A stretch of 64,000 nucleotides of DNA from positions 248,001-312,000 of the forward strand of contig NZ_CP118164.1 in assembly GCF_028748185.1 (NCBI RefSeq). The letters run 5' to 3'. Below are positions 44,081 to 53,180 of the stretch, one piece after another. The position numbers and the translations under genes were made by a program. This DNA is from Bremerella sp. P1. Lineage in GTDB: Bacteria > Planctomycetota > Planctomycetia > Pirellulales > Pirellulaceae. The notes under the pieces are model-generated. The model saw only the letters and a program-made list of their open reading frames with translations. It was not told the DNA's origin and did no database searches. The first letter of the stretch is position 1; the number at the start of each line of letters is the position of its first letter.

Positions 44081-46102
44081 TTAATCTGGCGAATCCAGAT
44101 AAGGGTCCTGGCCCATTTCGCGATGCATCTTCTTGCGCTGTTTCTCGTGATAGAGCAGAACCTTGCGGTCGCTGAAGTGCTTCTTCTCGATCTTGCGCTG
44201 GGCTCGACGGAAGAGCTTCGAATAGCCTGGCAACTCGCCCAGCCGCTCTTCTCCATAGGCGACCAGCTTCTTGTAGCGTGACGGCCCCAGGCCAACCAGC
44301 AAACAATCGTCATCCAAGGCCATGAACTGCCGCGTACTGCCGGGGTCTCCCTGACGACCACAACGCCCAACCAACTGGCGGTCGATTCGAGCCGAGTCGT
44401 GCAGCTCCGTACAAATGACGTGAAGCCCACCTAATTCGTGGACACCATCTCCCAACTTGATGTCGGTACCGCGACCGGCCATGTTCGTCGCGACGGTTAC
44501 TTTTCCTGGCTGCCCGGCACGAGAAACGATGTCGGCTTCGACGGCAACCTGGTGAGCATTGAGGACTTCGTGTTCGATGCCTTGCTCTTCTAACAGCTTA
44601 GAAAGATGCTCACTCTTTTCGATCGTACGCGTACCAACCAGCACAGGTCGTCCTTGCGAATGGATCTCGCGAATCTCATCCACAATCGCTGCCCACTTCG
44701 CATCGCCATTTCCGAACACACGATCGGGCCAAAGTTTTCGCTGCGGGATGCGGTTGGTCGGACACTTAATCACATTTAGCTTATAAATCTTCTTGAATTC
44801 CCCTTTGGAACTCGAGGCCGTACCGGTCATTCCGCCCAGGTGCCGGTAGCGTAAGAAGAGGTCCTGAACCGTGATTCGGGCGGCTTGCCCCGTGGCGACC
44901 GTCACCTCAACACCTTCTTTGGCTTCAATCGCCTGATGGATGCCGTAGCTCCACTTGCGGCCTTCCGCGATACGGCCTGTCGACTCGTCGACGATCACGA
45001 CTTCCCCATCTCGGATGACATAGTGCTGTCCGCTGTGGAAGTCGCGTTTCACCTTGATGGCGCGTTCGACATAGTCGTACAGATCAACCAGTCCGACCGT
45101 ATCCAACAGCTTTGGCTTGGGGATCTGCCGGACCAGCAATCGCCCCGTAACGGTCAGCTCGACCGACTTCTTGTCATGGTCGTATTCGTAATGGTGATCT
45201 TCCTCGAATTCCGCTTCGCTCTTGGCTGCCCATTGATGGCAAGCCACCGCGACTTTTTCCGCCTCGCCAGGGATTGCGCTGATCACCAACGGCGTTCGGG
45301 CGTCGTCGATCAAAACACTGTCCGCTTCGTCCACGAGAGCAAAGAAGTGCTCTCGTTGAACAGGCTCTTCACTTTTCTCGGATTTGCCCGCTAGCAGCGG
45401 CCCCAGCACGCCAAGGCCTTGTTCCCGTGTTTGACGGATCAGCAGCCGATCTCGCAGGAAGTCGAACCCAAATTCCTTGGAAGTCCCATAAGTAATGTCA
45501 CACGCATAAGCTTTTCGCCGGTCTGGCGAGGACATCTGGGATTCGATCACGCCGACACTCATCCCCAACATCTTATAGATGGGCATCATCAGCTCGGCAT
45601 CACGAGCGGCCAGGTAGTCGTTCACCGTGGCCACATGCACTCCCTTGCCAGGAAGCGCGTAAAGATAGGTTGGCAGGGTCGCGGTAAGCGTTTTCCCTTC
45701 ACCGGTCTCCATCTCGGCGATGGAACCATTGAACATGATCATCCCGCCGATCAGCTGCACCTCGTAATGGCGCATATTCAAAGTGCGAGCGCCAGCGATG
45801 CGGACCAACGCAAATGCCTCAGGCAGCAGCTTGTGCAGCGTTTCGCCACTCTTGGCCCGGTGTCGCAGGCCCAGACTGTATTTACGCAGGTCGCGATCCG
45901 AGAGGTCTTTCAGTTGTTCTTCGAAGCGATCGATCAACGGCAACTTCGCCACAAAGCGTGCGAGGCCCGAGCGTGTTACCTGCGAATAGGCCGAGCCCAA
46001 TGGATTCACACGAAACTTGCGAGGAGCGCCCCGTTTCGGAGCTTCCGGCTTGTTCGTCTCTTCCGCCTGGGGTGCTTCCAAGGTCTGTTGATTCGTATCC
46101 AA
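44081..46102 (-). CDS. Short SecA-like translocase ATPase
   Basis: 673 residues against about 850-1,200 for housekeeping SecA. The helicase core is complete: Walker A METGEGKT (131-138), VDEAD (257-261) with IDDARTPLVIS, TRTIEKSE and the motif VI variant QLVGRCGRQGD (normally QLRGRSGRQGD). It has the preprotein-crosslinking insert and a short helical end (KIEKKHFSDRKVLLYHEKQR). It lacks most of the C-terminal scaffold and wing domains and the zinc tail. It is thus an accessory, SecA2-like enzyme. It heads the minus-strand cluster of HlyD and M50 proteins, which suggests a dedicated export role. The upstream ATG is at 46102. Confidence 0.88.
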   Translation of the reverse strand: MDTNQQTLEAPQAEETNKPEAPKRGAPRKFRVNPLGSAYSQVTRSGLARFVAKLPLIDRFEEQLKDLSDRDLRKYSLGLRHRAKSGETLHKLLPEAFALVRIAGARTLNMRHYEVQLIGGMIMFNGSIAEMETGEGKTLTATLPTYLYALPGKGVHVATVNDYLAARDAELMMPIYKMLGMSVGVIESQMSSPDRRKAYACDITYGTSKEFGFDFLRDRLLIRQTREQGLGVLGPLLAGKSEKSEEPVQREHFFALVDEADSVLIDDARTPLVISAIPGEAEKVAVACHQWAAKSEAEFEEDHHYEYDHDKKSVELTVTGRLLVRQIPKPKLLDTVGLVDLYDYVERAIKVKRDFHSGQHYVIRDGEVVIVDESTGRIAEGRKWSYGIHQAIEAKEGVEVTVATGQAARITVQDLFLRYRHLGGMTGTASSSKGEFKKIYKLNVIKCPTNRIPQRKLWPDRVFGNGDAKWAAIVDEIREIHSQGRPVLVGTRTIEKSEHLSKLLEEQGIEHEVLNAHQVAVEADIVSRAGQPGKVTVATNMAGRGTDIKLGDGVHELGGLHVICTELHDSARIDRQLVGRCGRQGDPGSTRQFMALDDDCLLVGLGPSRYKKLVAYGEERLGELPGYSKLFRRAQRKIEKKHFSDRKVLLYHEKQRKKMHREMGQDPYLDSPD

Positions 46103-46642
46103 ACTAATATGATTCCCGGAGGTGTGCTGCCACTACGGTCGATGGGGGCGACATTCTAATCGTTGCCCTCGTTAGATTTTAGTATGAAAGACAAGGCTTT
46201 CCGTTCCCAATATTAGGTAAGGTGATTCCTAAGATTTGCAGAGCTTGATCAGTTCGACTTCCATTACAACCCGTTTCACCGGCCTCATCCGTTAAACTCT
46301 CCGCAGACCACCCATCTTCTCAATCTGACTCGTTTCTAGTTAGAGAATTCCGTTTATACGGGTTGCACGTTGCTTTTTGCTTAACCGGCACACGCCTGAC
46401 GGCCGACATTCCTAATACGTCCGGAATAATCGTACGCGGACCGTTCGAGCGCAGGACACTAAGGTCCTGACAACAGAAACCATTCCGCCCGATCAACTTG
46501 GCCCCTTAAGTATCCAAGTTTGTCGTTGGCTATTCGATTTTGGATGTCCATCAGACGCAAGCGGTAGCTCTTGTAACTCCTTCCGTTATTCGGAACGAGG
46601 CAGGGCCTTGGGAGCGACAGCATTAGTTTGCGAGCACACAAC
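46103..46642. other. Divergent promoter region of SecA-like and BBP7 genes
   Basis: 540 bases without a gene. I see an imperfect dyad ATTCC-taatacgtcc-GGAAT near 46410 and A/T-rich stretches that may hold the -10 elements. No RNA gene or repeat is apparent. Confidence 0.5.
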
Positions 46643-48094
46643 ATGAAGCTTAACTACTCCACCCTAGCTTTCTCGATCGCGGCCGTATTACTCGGCGGCG
46701 GTCGATCCTTTGCCCAAGAGGGTTACGCTCCGATGGGATCCCCATATCCTGCCGGTGCTCCTGCTCCCTATGATCCTACCGGAATGCCACCAGCCGGGAT
46801 GCCACCAGGGTACGCACCACAAGCGATGATGGGTGCTCCAGGTCCCATGGGACCAATGGCTGCCCCAGGCCCAATGATGGGTGGCCCAGCTCCTTACGCT
46901 TATATGGCTGCGGCAAATGCCAACGGTCAACCGGCGCCCGGCATGGAGTATGGCGGACCGATTGATGGTTCGATGTACGAACCAGCTGGCAATTACGTTC
47001 AATACGAAAACGTTGCCGGCGGTGCCTGCAACGATTGCGGCGACGGCTGTGCTCTTCCGCCTCGTGCTTACGGAAGCTTCGACAGTTTGCTCGTTTGGCG
47101 TCACGGCGGTAACTACCCTGCTATCCTGACTACCAGCGATCCGGCTGACGAAGGCGTTCTCGGTGCTCCTACCACGAGTGTCCTGTTCGGCGATGGCTAC
47201 GAATCAGGCGACGCCGGCATCGGCGGCCGTATCACCATCGGCCTGTGGCTGGACGACTATCAAAACTGGAGTGCTGGCGGTCGCATCCTGGCACTGGAAG
47301 AAGAAGGGGCTACCTACAGCACGACTTCCGATGCGTTCTCAACGCTGGCCTTCCCGTTCTATAACACGAACACCGGTATGCAGGACTCGGTTGTTGTGGC
47401 CTTGCCTGGTTCCGGTACGAATGCTGCCGACAACACGACCGTCAATCTGAACAACGAAAACTCGCTGTACATGGGCGACATCTTCGTTACCAAGCACATT
47501 CATACCAATCACGGTAATCGCTGGGACTTCGTTACCGGTTACAGCTACGCTAAGCTCGAAGACAGTTTCTCGATCAGTGCTCAGTACACCAACCAAGATA
47601 CGGGTGGTTCGGTAGCCGTCGGCGACGTGGTTGCCTACACCGACAGCTTCGCGGCTATCAACGAATTCCACGGCGGCCAGCTCGGTCTGATTGCAGAATT
47701 CCAAGACGGCCCATTCAGCTGGCGTGCGATGGGTAAGATCAGCCTCGGTGGTATGAAGCAAGAGGCAACGATCTCTGGCTTGACGACCGTCAACGGTGCC
47801 TTCTCCAGCAACAACGGTATCTACGCTCGCAGCACGAACTCAGGTAGTTACAGCCGCGATCAATTCGCTTACATCCCTGAAGCGAACGTCGACATGATCT
47901 ACGCTTACAACTGCAACCTCGACTTCAAGCTGGGTGCCACCTTCGTTTACTTCAGCGACGTGGCAACCGGAGCGACCTTGATCAATCCGAACATCGACCC
48001 AAGTGTGCTCAACCCAACCGATCCTCAGTTCAACTTCATTGAACAGGACTTCTGGGTTTTGGGCATGACCTTCGGTATGGAATACCACTACTAA
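46643..48094 (+). CDS. BBP7-type outer-membrane barrel protein
   Basis: About 483 residues. The signal peptide MKLNYSTLAFSIAAVLLGGG to SFAQ is followed by a Pro/Met/Gly-rich low-complexity stretch with repeats of GMPPG/APGPM and a Cys triplet (GGACNDCGDGCALPP). The barrel resembles BBP7 (planctomycete DUF1551): FDSLLVWRHGG, GGRITIGLWLDDYQN, WDFVTGYSYAKLEDSF, and terminal FGMEYHY. ATG 46643 is chosen over a TTG at 46628. It sits alone, convergent with the dockerin gene across a shared terminator. Likely a surface-exposed structural barrel. Confidence 0.85.
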   Translation: MKLNYSTLAFSIAAVLLGGGRSFAQEGYAPMGSPYPAGAPAPYDPTGMPPAGMPPGYAPQAMMGAPGPMGPMAAPGPMMGGPAPYAYMAAANANGQPAPGMEYGGPIDGSMYEPAGNYVQYENVAGGACNDCGDGCALPPRAYGSFDSLLVWRHGGNYPAILTTSDPADEGVLGAPTTSVLFGDGYESGDAGIGGRITIGLWLDDYQNWSAGGRILALEEEGATYSTTSDAFSTLAFPFYNTNTGMQDSVVVALPGSGTNAADNTTVNLNNENSLYMGDIFVTKHIHTNHGNRWDFVTGYSYAKLEDSFSISAQYTNQDTGGSVAVGDVVAYTDSFAAINEFHGGQLGLIAEFQDGPFSWRAMGKISLGGMKQEATISGLTTVNGAFSSNNGIYARSTNSGSYSRDQFAYIPEANVDMIYAYNCNLDFKLGATFVYFSDVATGATLINPNIDPSVLNPTDPQFNFIEQDFWVLGMTFGMEYHY

Positions 48095-48121
48095 ACCGAA
48101 GCCAAGTCGTCCAAGAAACAA

Positions 48122-48152
48122 AAAGAGCCGGTCCATCAGGATCGGCTCTTTT
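48122..48152. terminator. Bidirectional terminator
   Basis: AAAGAGCCG opposite CGGCTCTTT, with T runs on one side and A runs on the other, between the convergent BBP7 and dockerin-protein genes. Confidence 0.88.
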
Positions 48153-48175
48153 ATTGTTTCTTGCCTGGCAGAAGA

Positions 48176-50635
48176 TTACAAGGCGGCGAACGCAGCGTCG
48201 ATTGCGGCAGTCATGTTCGTCATGATCTCCTCACCGGCCCCGTTAATACGAACGATCATGCCGTCAGGTCCATTGGCAACGACCATGTAGCCAGGCGTCG
48301 AGGTCGAAAAAGCCTGAACAACAAGGACGGGGTCGTCGAGTCCGTCGACGCTTATCTCAAAGGCAATCTGACTTGCCCCCGTTTCAGCGTCGAAGTACGA
48401 AAGATCGGACCGAACTTGAACCAGGTTTTCCCAACCCATGTCGACGGCATACCATTCCAGCGAATCCAAACCGCCCGTATTTGAGAAGGCCAGCGTGATG
48501 CTGTCTTCGGTATTCGAGGCGATGGCATCACCCAAACCGATGTACTGGTAATCGCGACCGATGTAACCGAAGTTCAATCCGGTATACGTTCCTGGTTCGC
48601 CACCGCCAACCTGGATATCTTCGATCGTGCTACCCGACAGAGTGAATCCACCGGTCGTGGTCAATCCCTTGCGGGTAAAGGCCGGATCAGTGATGCGGAC
48701 CGAATAAGTTCCTTCGTCGAAACCGGCAAAGCTATAAAAACCGGATGCATCAGTAACCGAGGTTGCGACAACCGATCCGCCATCATCCAGCAGTTCGATC
48801 GTCACGCCGCCAATTCGCTTCTCTGGGCTGGCGTTGGTATCGGCATTTTCGTCAACGACACCGTCGTTGTCGACATCGAAGTAGACGACACCGGTAAGCA
48901 GGCTGTCAAACAGCGTCTTGAAGACAATCGTGCCGGTAGTGATCTGATCTCCGCCGTCACTGACCTTATACGTAATCGTTTCCACCAGGCCCGGAATATC
49001 CGATTCGTAGGTGAACTCACCGGTTGGATTGTCGTTCTCGTCCAGGAAAGCCGTGAAGGTACCCTGTAGGTCCGACGGGGTCAGTTCGTCACCATTTTCA
49101 TCGCAAAAAGTGATGAAGGTTGGAACGTCAGAAGGCTCACCCGGTGTAACATTATCCATCACATTAATCGGGTCCGTAGGAACGCCTGCTTCCACGTCAA
49201 CTTCAAGTGGATCCGGATCAATAACGACTTCCTGGTCGACTTCCGTGATTGAGATAAAGACGGTAGCTTCGGTTTCACCGGTTGGATTATTCACCAAATC
49301 GGTGTCGTTAACCGTGTAAGTAAAGATATCGGAAATGCCACCAACGCCGGTAGGCACCTGGTAAAGCAGGACCTGGTGCGACATGATTCCTTCATCAGTG
49401 ATTGCCTGCACGCTTTGGGCATTATCTAGAACCATTACGGTGCCTTCGGCCGGCGTGGAGACATCGATGATCTCGAAGCGAGAACGCGGCGCTGCGACTG
49501 GATCGAGATTACCATCCAAGTCATTTACGAGGACATCCAGAGCATAATACTGAATACCACCGATAGTCACGACTGGAGGATCATTATCCCCACCAGCTTC
49601 GGTCTCGAGGTAGTCTTCCACGACTTCGTAGGAGTCGAAGTTCGCCCCAGCAACTGGGTCAGCCATGATATCGAGCGAGACGGTACCGCCAGTCCAACGC
49701 GAGATTTCAGCTGTTGACGAACCTTCGAAGAAGGTGGCGTTCACGTTTGCATCGTTGAAGACTTCACCGTTTCGAGCCGTATTATTGAACGAGCTCACCA
49801 GGTCGTCTGGATCGGCACTTTGCGGATTGTCGGCGACCACGACGCTGAAATCGACAGTCCCTTCGGCAACGGTCGTAAATGTAAGCGTCGCAACCAATCG
49901 ACCTAGTGCTACATCAGTCACCCCACTGGCTTGTGATTGACCGCCGATGAACCGCAGTGTGTTCGGCTCGGCATAGTCGATGAAGTCCTGTGCACCGTTT
50001 AACGCACCATAGGGCGTAACATTATTGGGGGTGTCGCCCGTATTTTCGGTAAACCCTGTCCCCAAAACGATGCCTGTAGCCGGGTCTAGCGTCAGGAGCG
50101 ATGCATCGAAACTGATGTCGACATAGACCGCGTCGATGCCGGATGGGGTGGTGGAGGTATCTTTAACCCACACCTGGAGCTCGAAGCTCTCATTCAAATC
50201 CGCTTGGCCGGTCTGCGTTTCATCGACATTGCCACCGGTGGTGATCAGGCGGAGATTCACGTCGGCACTGAACGTGTCATCGGCAAGTTCCCCTTCCAGC
50301 GACAAAGCGTCCATCGCGGAAAGCAGGTCGCGGTTGGTCAAGCGACCGTCATTGTCGACGTCGAGATAAAGGGTTTGTTCCCCTTCCAGCAGGCTGCGGG
50401 CAACCGTCTGTTTCGTCTGCAAATTCGAGAGCAGCGTATCGACGTCCATTTGGTCGAACACGCCGTCGGCGTTGACATCGTGCGGCATGTAGTCGTTATG
50501 GACGGCGGAAAGCACATCCCCCGCCAGCATAGATCGAGACTCCAACGGTTCCATGCGGCGAATCGCTCGCTGACGTTTGGCTCGCTTGTTTACTTTGGAG
50601 GGAACGCGGTGCTGGCGGCTCTTGTTCTTTTTCAT
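48176..50635 (-). CDS. Secreted LEPR-XLL, dockerin, cohesin-like and SdrD-B protein
   Basis: 819 residues. The basic leader (MKKNKSRQHRVPSKVNKRAK) ends in RRMEPLESRSMLAGD, a near-canonical LEPR-XLL sequence. EF-hands of the dockerin type are near the N-terminus (HDVNADGVFDQMDVD, LDVDNDGRLTNRDLL). A cohesin-like sandwich follows (VYVDISFDASLLTLDP, RLVATLTFTTVAEG). Then come cadherin-like VFISITEVDQEV-type parts and a C-terminal SdrD-B-like domain (GVVYFDVDNDGVVDENADT, YSFAGFDEGTYSVRI). ATG 50635 has no strong ribosome-binding site. Unlike its neighbours it has no protease segment. It is probably a surface scaffold. Confidence 0.85.
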   Translation of the reverse strand: MKKNKSRQHRVPSKVNKRAKRQRAIRRMEPLESRSMLAGDVLSAVHNDYMPHDVNADGVFDQMDVDTLLSNLQTKQTVARSLLEGEQTLYLDVDNDGRLTNRDLLSAMDALSLEGELADDTFSADVNLRLITTGGNVDETQTGQADLNESFELQVWVKDTSTTPSGIDAVYVDISFDASLLTLDPATGIVLGTGFTENTGDTPNNVTPYGALNGAQDFIDYAEPNTLRFIGGQSQASGVTDVALGRLVATLTFTTVAEGTVDFSVVVADNPQSADPDDLVSSFNNTARNGEVFNDANVNATFFEGSSTAEISRWTGGTVSLDIMADPVAGANFDSYEVVEDYLETEAGGDNDPPVVTIGGIQYYALDVLVNDLDGNLDPVAAPRSRFEIIDVSTPAEGTVMVLDNAQSVQAITDEGIMSHQVLLYQVPTGVGGISDIFTYTVNDTDLVNNPTGETEATVFISITEVDQEVVIDPDPLEVDVEAGVPTDPINVMDNVTPGEPSDVPTFITFCDENGDELTPSDLQGTFTAFLDENDNPTGEFTYESDIPGLVETITYKVSDGGDQITTGTIVFKTLFDSLLTGVVYFDVDNDGVVDENADTNASPEKRIGGVTIELLDDGGSVVATSVTDASGFYSFAGFDEGTYSVRITDPAFTRKGLTTTGGFTLSGSTIEDIQVGGGEPGTYTGLNFGYIGRDYQYIGLGDAIASNTEDSITLAFSNTGGLDSLEWYAVDMGWENLVQVRSDLSYFDAETGASQIAFEISVDGLDDPVLVVQAFSTSTPGYMVVANGPDGMIVRINGAGEEIMTNMTAAIDAAFAAL

Positions 50636-51148
50636 GGCAACCTACGGCAACCTATATTTTCGATTAGGCAAGTAGCAAAATAAGCAACTTAGGAAATTCA
50701 GGCTATTTAATCGGCGTCATCCAGACTAATTGGGTAAATTTGCCTTTGCAAACTTTTTCTTACCCTCGTCAGATCCCTAAATGGGGGCAAATCCCCCACG
50801 ATCCGCAAAATTTTCCAGTTACCTAGCCACTTGGTCGCAGCTTGCCGGGCAGAAGTTCCTCGCGACTTGAAGAAAAGATTCCAAATTTCCCGGATTTGCG
50901 TTCTCTGCCGGAACTAATGGGGCCTGAAATCGTCCAAAGCAATGGCTTGTCGTGAGATCTCTGGGGTTACAACCGGTATAACCCCTAAAGTCAGAACTAC
51001 CAGGAGTTTACGCGATTGCGTTGGCCAGACTCGCAATTACGCTGATACCTAGGCATTCCTGCTCGCGGCAAGCCCTTCGTCGCAAGTCACCCTATTTACC
51101 CTACATGTCTTGGAATTCTCTGGGACATGAAGTTAACGCGCAATCGCC
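50636..51148. other. Intergenic region upstream of divergent dockerin-protein genes
   Basis: 513 bases. It contains GGGGG-caaat-CCCCC (50783-50797) and a better dyad GGGGTTA/TAACCCC (50962-50984, centre ACCGGT). No gene is apparent. Confidence 0.5.
50962..50984. promoter_or_regulatory. Dyad GGGGTTA-n9-TAACCCC
   Basis: Perfect 7-base inverted repeat with a central ACCGGT palindrome, 165 bases before the ATG at 51149 and within the divergent promoter region. The shape fits a dimeric regulator site; no known binder. Confidence 0.3.
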
Positions 51149-53092
51149 ATGAAAAAAGCACGTTCCCGCTCGGCATCTAAGAATTCGATTCGTCGCCACT
51201 GGAATCATGTTTCGCGCCTCGAACAGCTCGAAGGACGCGAAATGCTCAATGCGACGACGGAGCTCGTTTCGCTGCGTCTGGCCGCCACGGACCTGCATGG
51301 AAATCCGATCACGCAGATCGAACAAGGTGAAAAGTTCCTAATCAAGGCCTACATTGATGACCGCCGCGACGAACCCGAGGTGGATGTTACTCCTGTACCA
51401 GGCAGTATTTCCTCAGACGCGGTCGGATTCTTCAGCGCCTATTTCAACGTCACCTTCGATTCCGCTGGCTTTGACTTCGATCCAACCTATGGTCAGGGCG
51501 GTGTTATGTACGGGCCGTCAATTAACCCCGTCTACTTAACTCCCCCTACGCCAAACGTCGAATTCGATGGCTACATCGAACGACTAGGCGTGGAAAACCT
51601 GAATATCGGTGTCCCCGGCGAAATTGAAATCCTCTCTTTTAGGATGATCGCCCAGACGCCCAACGTTTACGACATGGCGGAAGCGTTCATCCCGCACTTC
51701 CATTTTGACGTTGCGGATATCTTCGAAGACCCAAATGAGCTCGAAGAGGATTGGGAACCCATTTACGTCGATGGTGTTCCTCAACTGGAACGCCTGACGG
51801 GTTCAGAATTTACCGCGGCGACGGAAGATGACCATTTCGCTCTGTATCAATATGCAACGAAACCTCTTACCGACGACAGCGAGGTCTACTTCGAGGGAAT
51901 CGATCTGGAAGTAATCTCGTCCACCGATGCCGACTACGAGTTGCGTTTTGTCACTACCCAAACGACAACCATTGGCGGCGAGGTGAATAGCCTGCCAAGC
52001 AGTGTGGTGACCATTGACGAGTGGAATCACTTCTACGTCGAGATCTATGCTCAGGCCCCTGCAGGCAACGCCATTCAGGCTGGCTTCGTGGAATTGAACT
52101 ACAATCCGGACGACTTCAAATTCATCCGTGCCATTGGCCGTAGCCAAGATCCAACCAGCCTGAGGTACTCGATTACCTCGACGGATGTCGACGAACAGAA
52201 CGGCACCATCCGCGTCGGTTTCAGCACGCTTTCGACCAACCTTGGCGACGATCGCTACGCACTGATCGGCCGCATTCAGATGCGATCGGACATGGAACTT
52301 CCGGTGGACTACACCAGTGGAGAACTGACCTTCACGCCGTCGTCGCAGATCACTCTGACCGATACCAATGCCACGATTATCAATACGACCACCAGCGTAT
52401 CGGCAATCATCGACGGGTCCGCGACGGCCAGCCACAGCTTTGAAGTGTGGCCGGTAATTTACGATGTCGGAGCCAACGGGGAGGATCGCAAAGTTGGTAT
52501 TCCTGACTTCTCAGGTTTCATCGGCCAATTCGGCAAGTTCGTCAACAACGATCCGCTGATCCGCAAATTCGACTTCAATAACAGCGGTCGCGTGGACCTG
52601 GACGACTTCAGCTTGTTCATCCAAAACTTTGGCGAGTCGGACGCATCTCCAACCACCCGAACCTATTTGCCTGGTTACCCAGGCGACCTGGGTGGTGCTC
52701 CACTCATGGCGAGCCGCTTTGTGCTGGAAGGGGAAGCGGTCGATGTCCGCACAGTGCCGCAAACGACAACGTCGACCACGACGCCAACAACCGATATTCC
52801 AGAAGACGATACGGCGAGCATCTCAAGCCAGTCCATTGGCACCACACTGCCGTTGACCCAGACTTTGCCGACCGACAACTCATCCGATGATGAGTCCCAG
52901 GACAATGCGATCGCTTCACCAGTGGCGGAAAATACGGACGTCGTGATTTCGACGCTTGATGATCAAACCGATTTGATCGTCATGTCGAGCGAAGAATCGG
53001 AGTCGCCACTCACATCGGACGAGGATGATCCTGAATTTGCCGAACATGCCGACGAAGTGCTGGCGATCTGGGAGGACGAGAACGCCTTGTAG
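51149..53092 (+). CDS. Secreted LEPR-XLL, cohesin-like/dockerin protein
   Basis: 647 residues. The leader MKKARSRSASKNSIRRHWNH ends in LEQLEGREMLNATTE. Two beta-sandwich domains follow, the second cohesin-like and opening with DEWNHFYVEIYAQ. Paired EF-hands (VGIPDFSGFIGQFGKF; FDFNNSGRVDLDDF) lie at about 445-490. A Thr/Ser/Asp-rich linker and an acidic tail (ADEVLAIWEDENAL) end the protein. No Shine-Dalgarno sequence precedes the ATG. It lies 88 bases before the next gene in the same direction, so co-transcription is likely. It is probably a component of the same surface assembly as its neighbours. Confidence 0.85.
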   Translation: MKKARSRSASKNSIRRHWNHVSRLEQLEGREMLNATTELVSLRLAATDLHGNPITQIEQGEKFLIKAYIDDRRDEPEVDVTPVPGSISSDAVGFFSAYFNVTFDSAGFDFDPTYGQGGVMYGPSINPVYLTPPTPNVEFDGYIERLGVENLNIGVPGEIEILSFRMIAQTPNVYDMAEAFIPHFHFDVADIFEDPNELEEDWEPIYVDGVPQLERLTGSEFTAATEDDHFALYQYATKPLTDDSEVYFEGIDLEVISSTDADYELRFVTTQTTTIGGEVNSLPSSVVTIDEWNHFYVEIYAQAPAGNAIQAGFVELNYNPDDFKFIRAIGRSQDPTSLRYSITSTDVDEQNGTIRVGFSTLSTNLGDDRYALIGRIQMRSDMELPVDYTSGELTFTPSSQITLTDTNATIINTTTSVSAIIDGSATASHSFEVWPVIYDVGANGEDRKVGIPDFSGFIGQFGKFVNNDPLIRKFDFNNSGRVDLDDFSLFIQNFGESDASPTTRTYLPGYPGDLGGAPLMASRFVLEGEAVDVRTVPQTTTSTTTPTTDIPEDDTASISSQSIGTTLPLTQTLPTDNSSDDESQDNAIASPVAENTDVVISTLDDQTDLIVMSSEESESPLTSDEDDPEFAEHADEVLAIWEDENAL

Positions 53093-53180
53093 TTGGCCTA
53101 AAGGGCAACCAACGAAATCTGTGACTCGGCCGTTTTGGCAACTCCTGTCCTGTTCCTAGCGAAATCCGCTGGATTAATCC

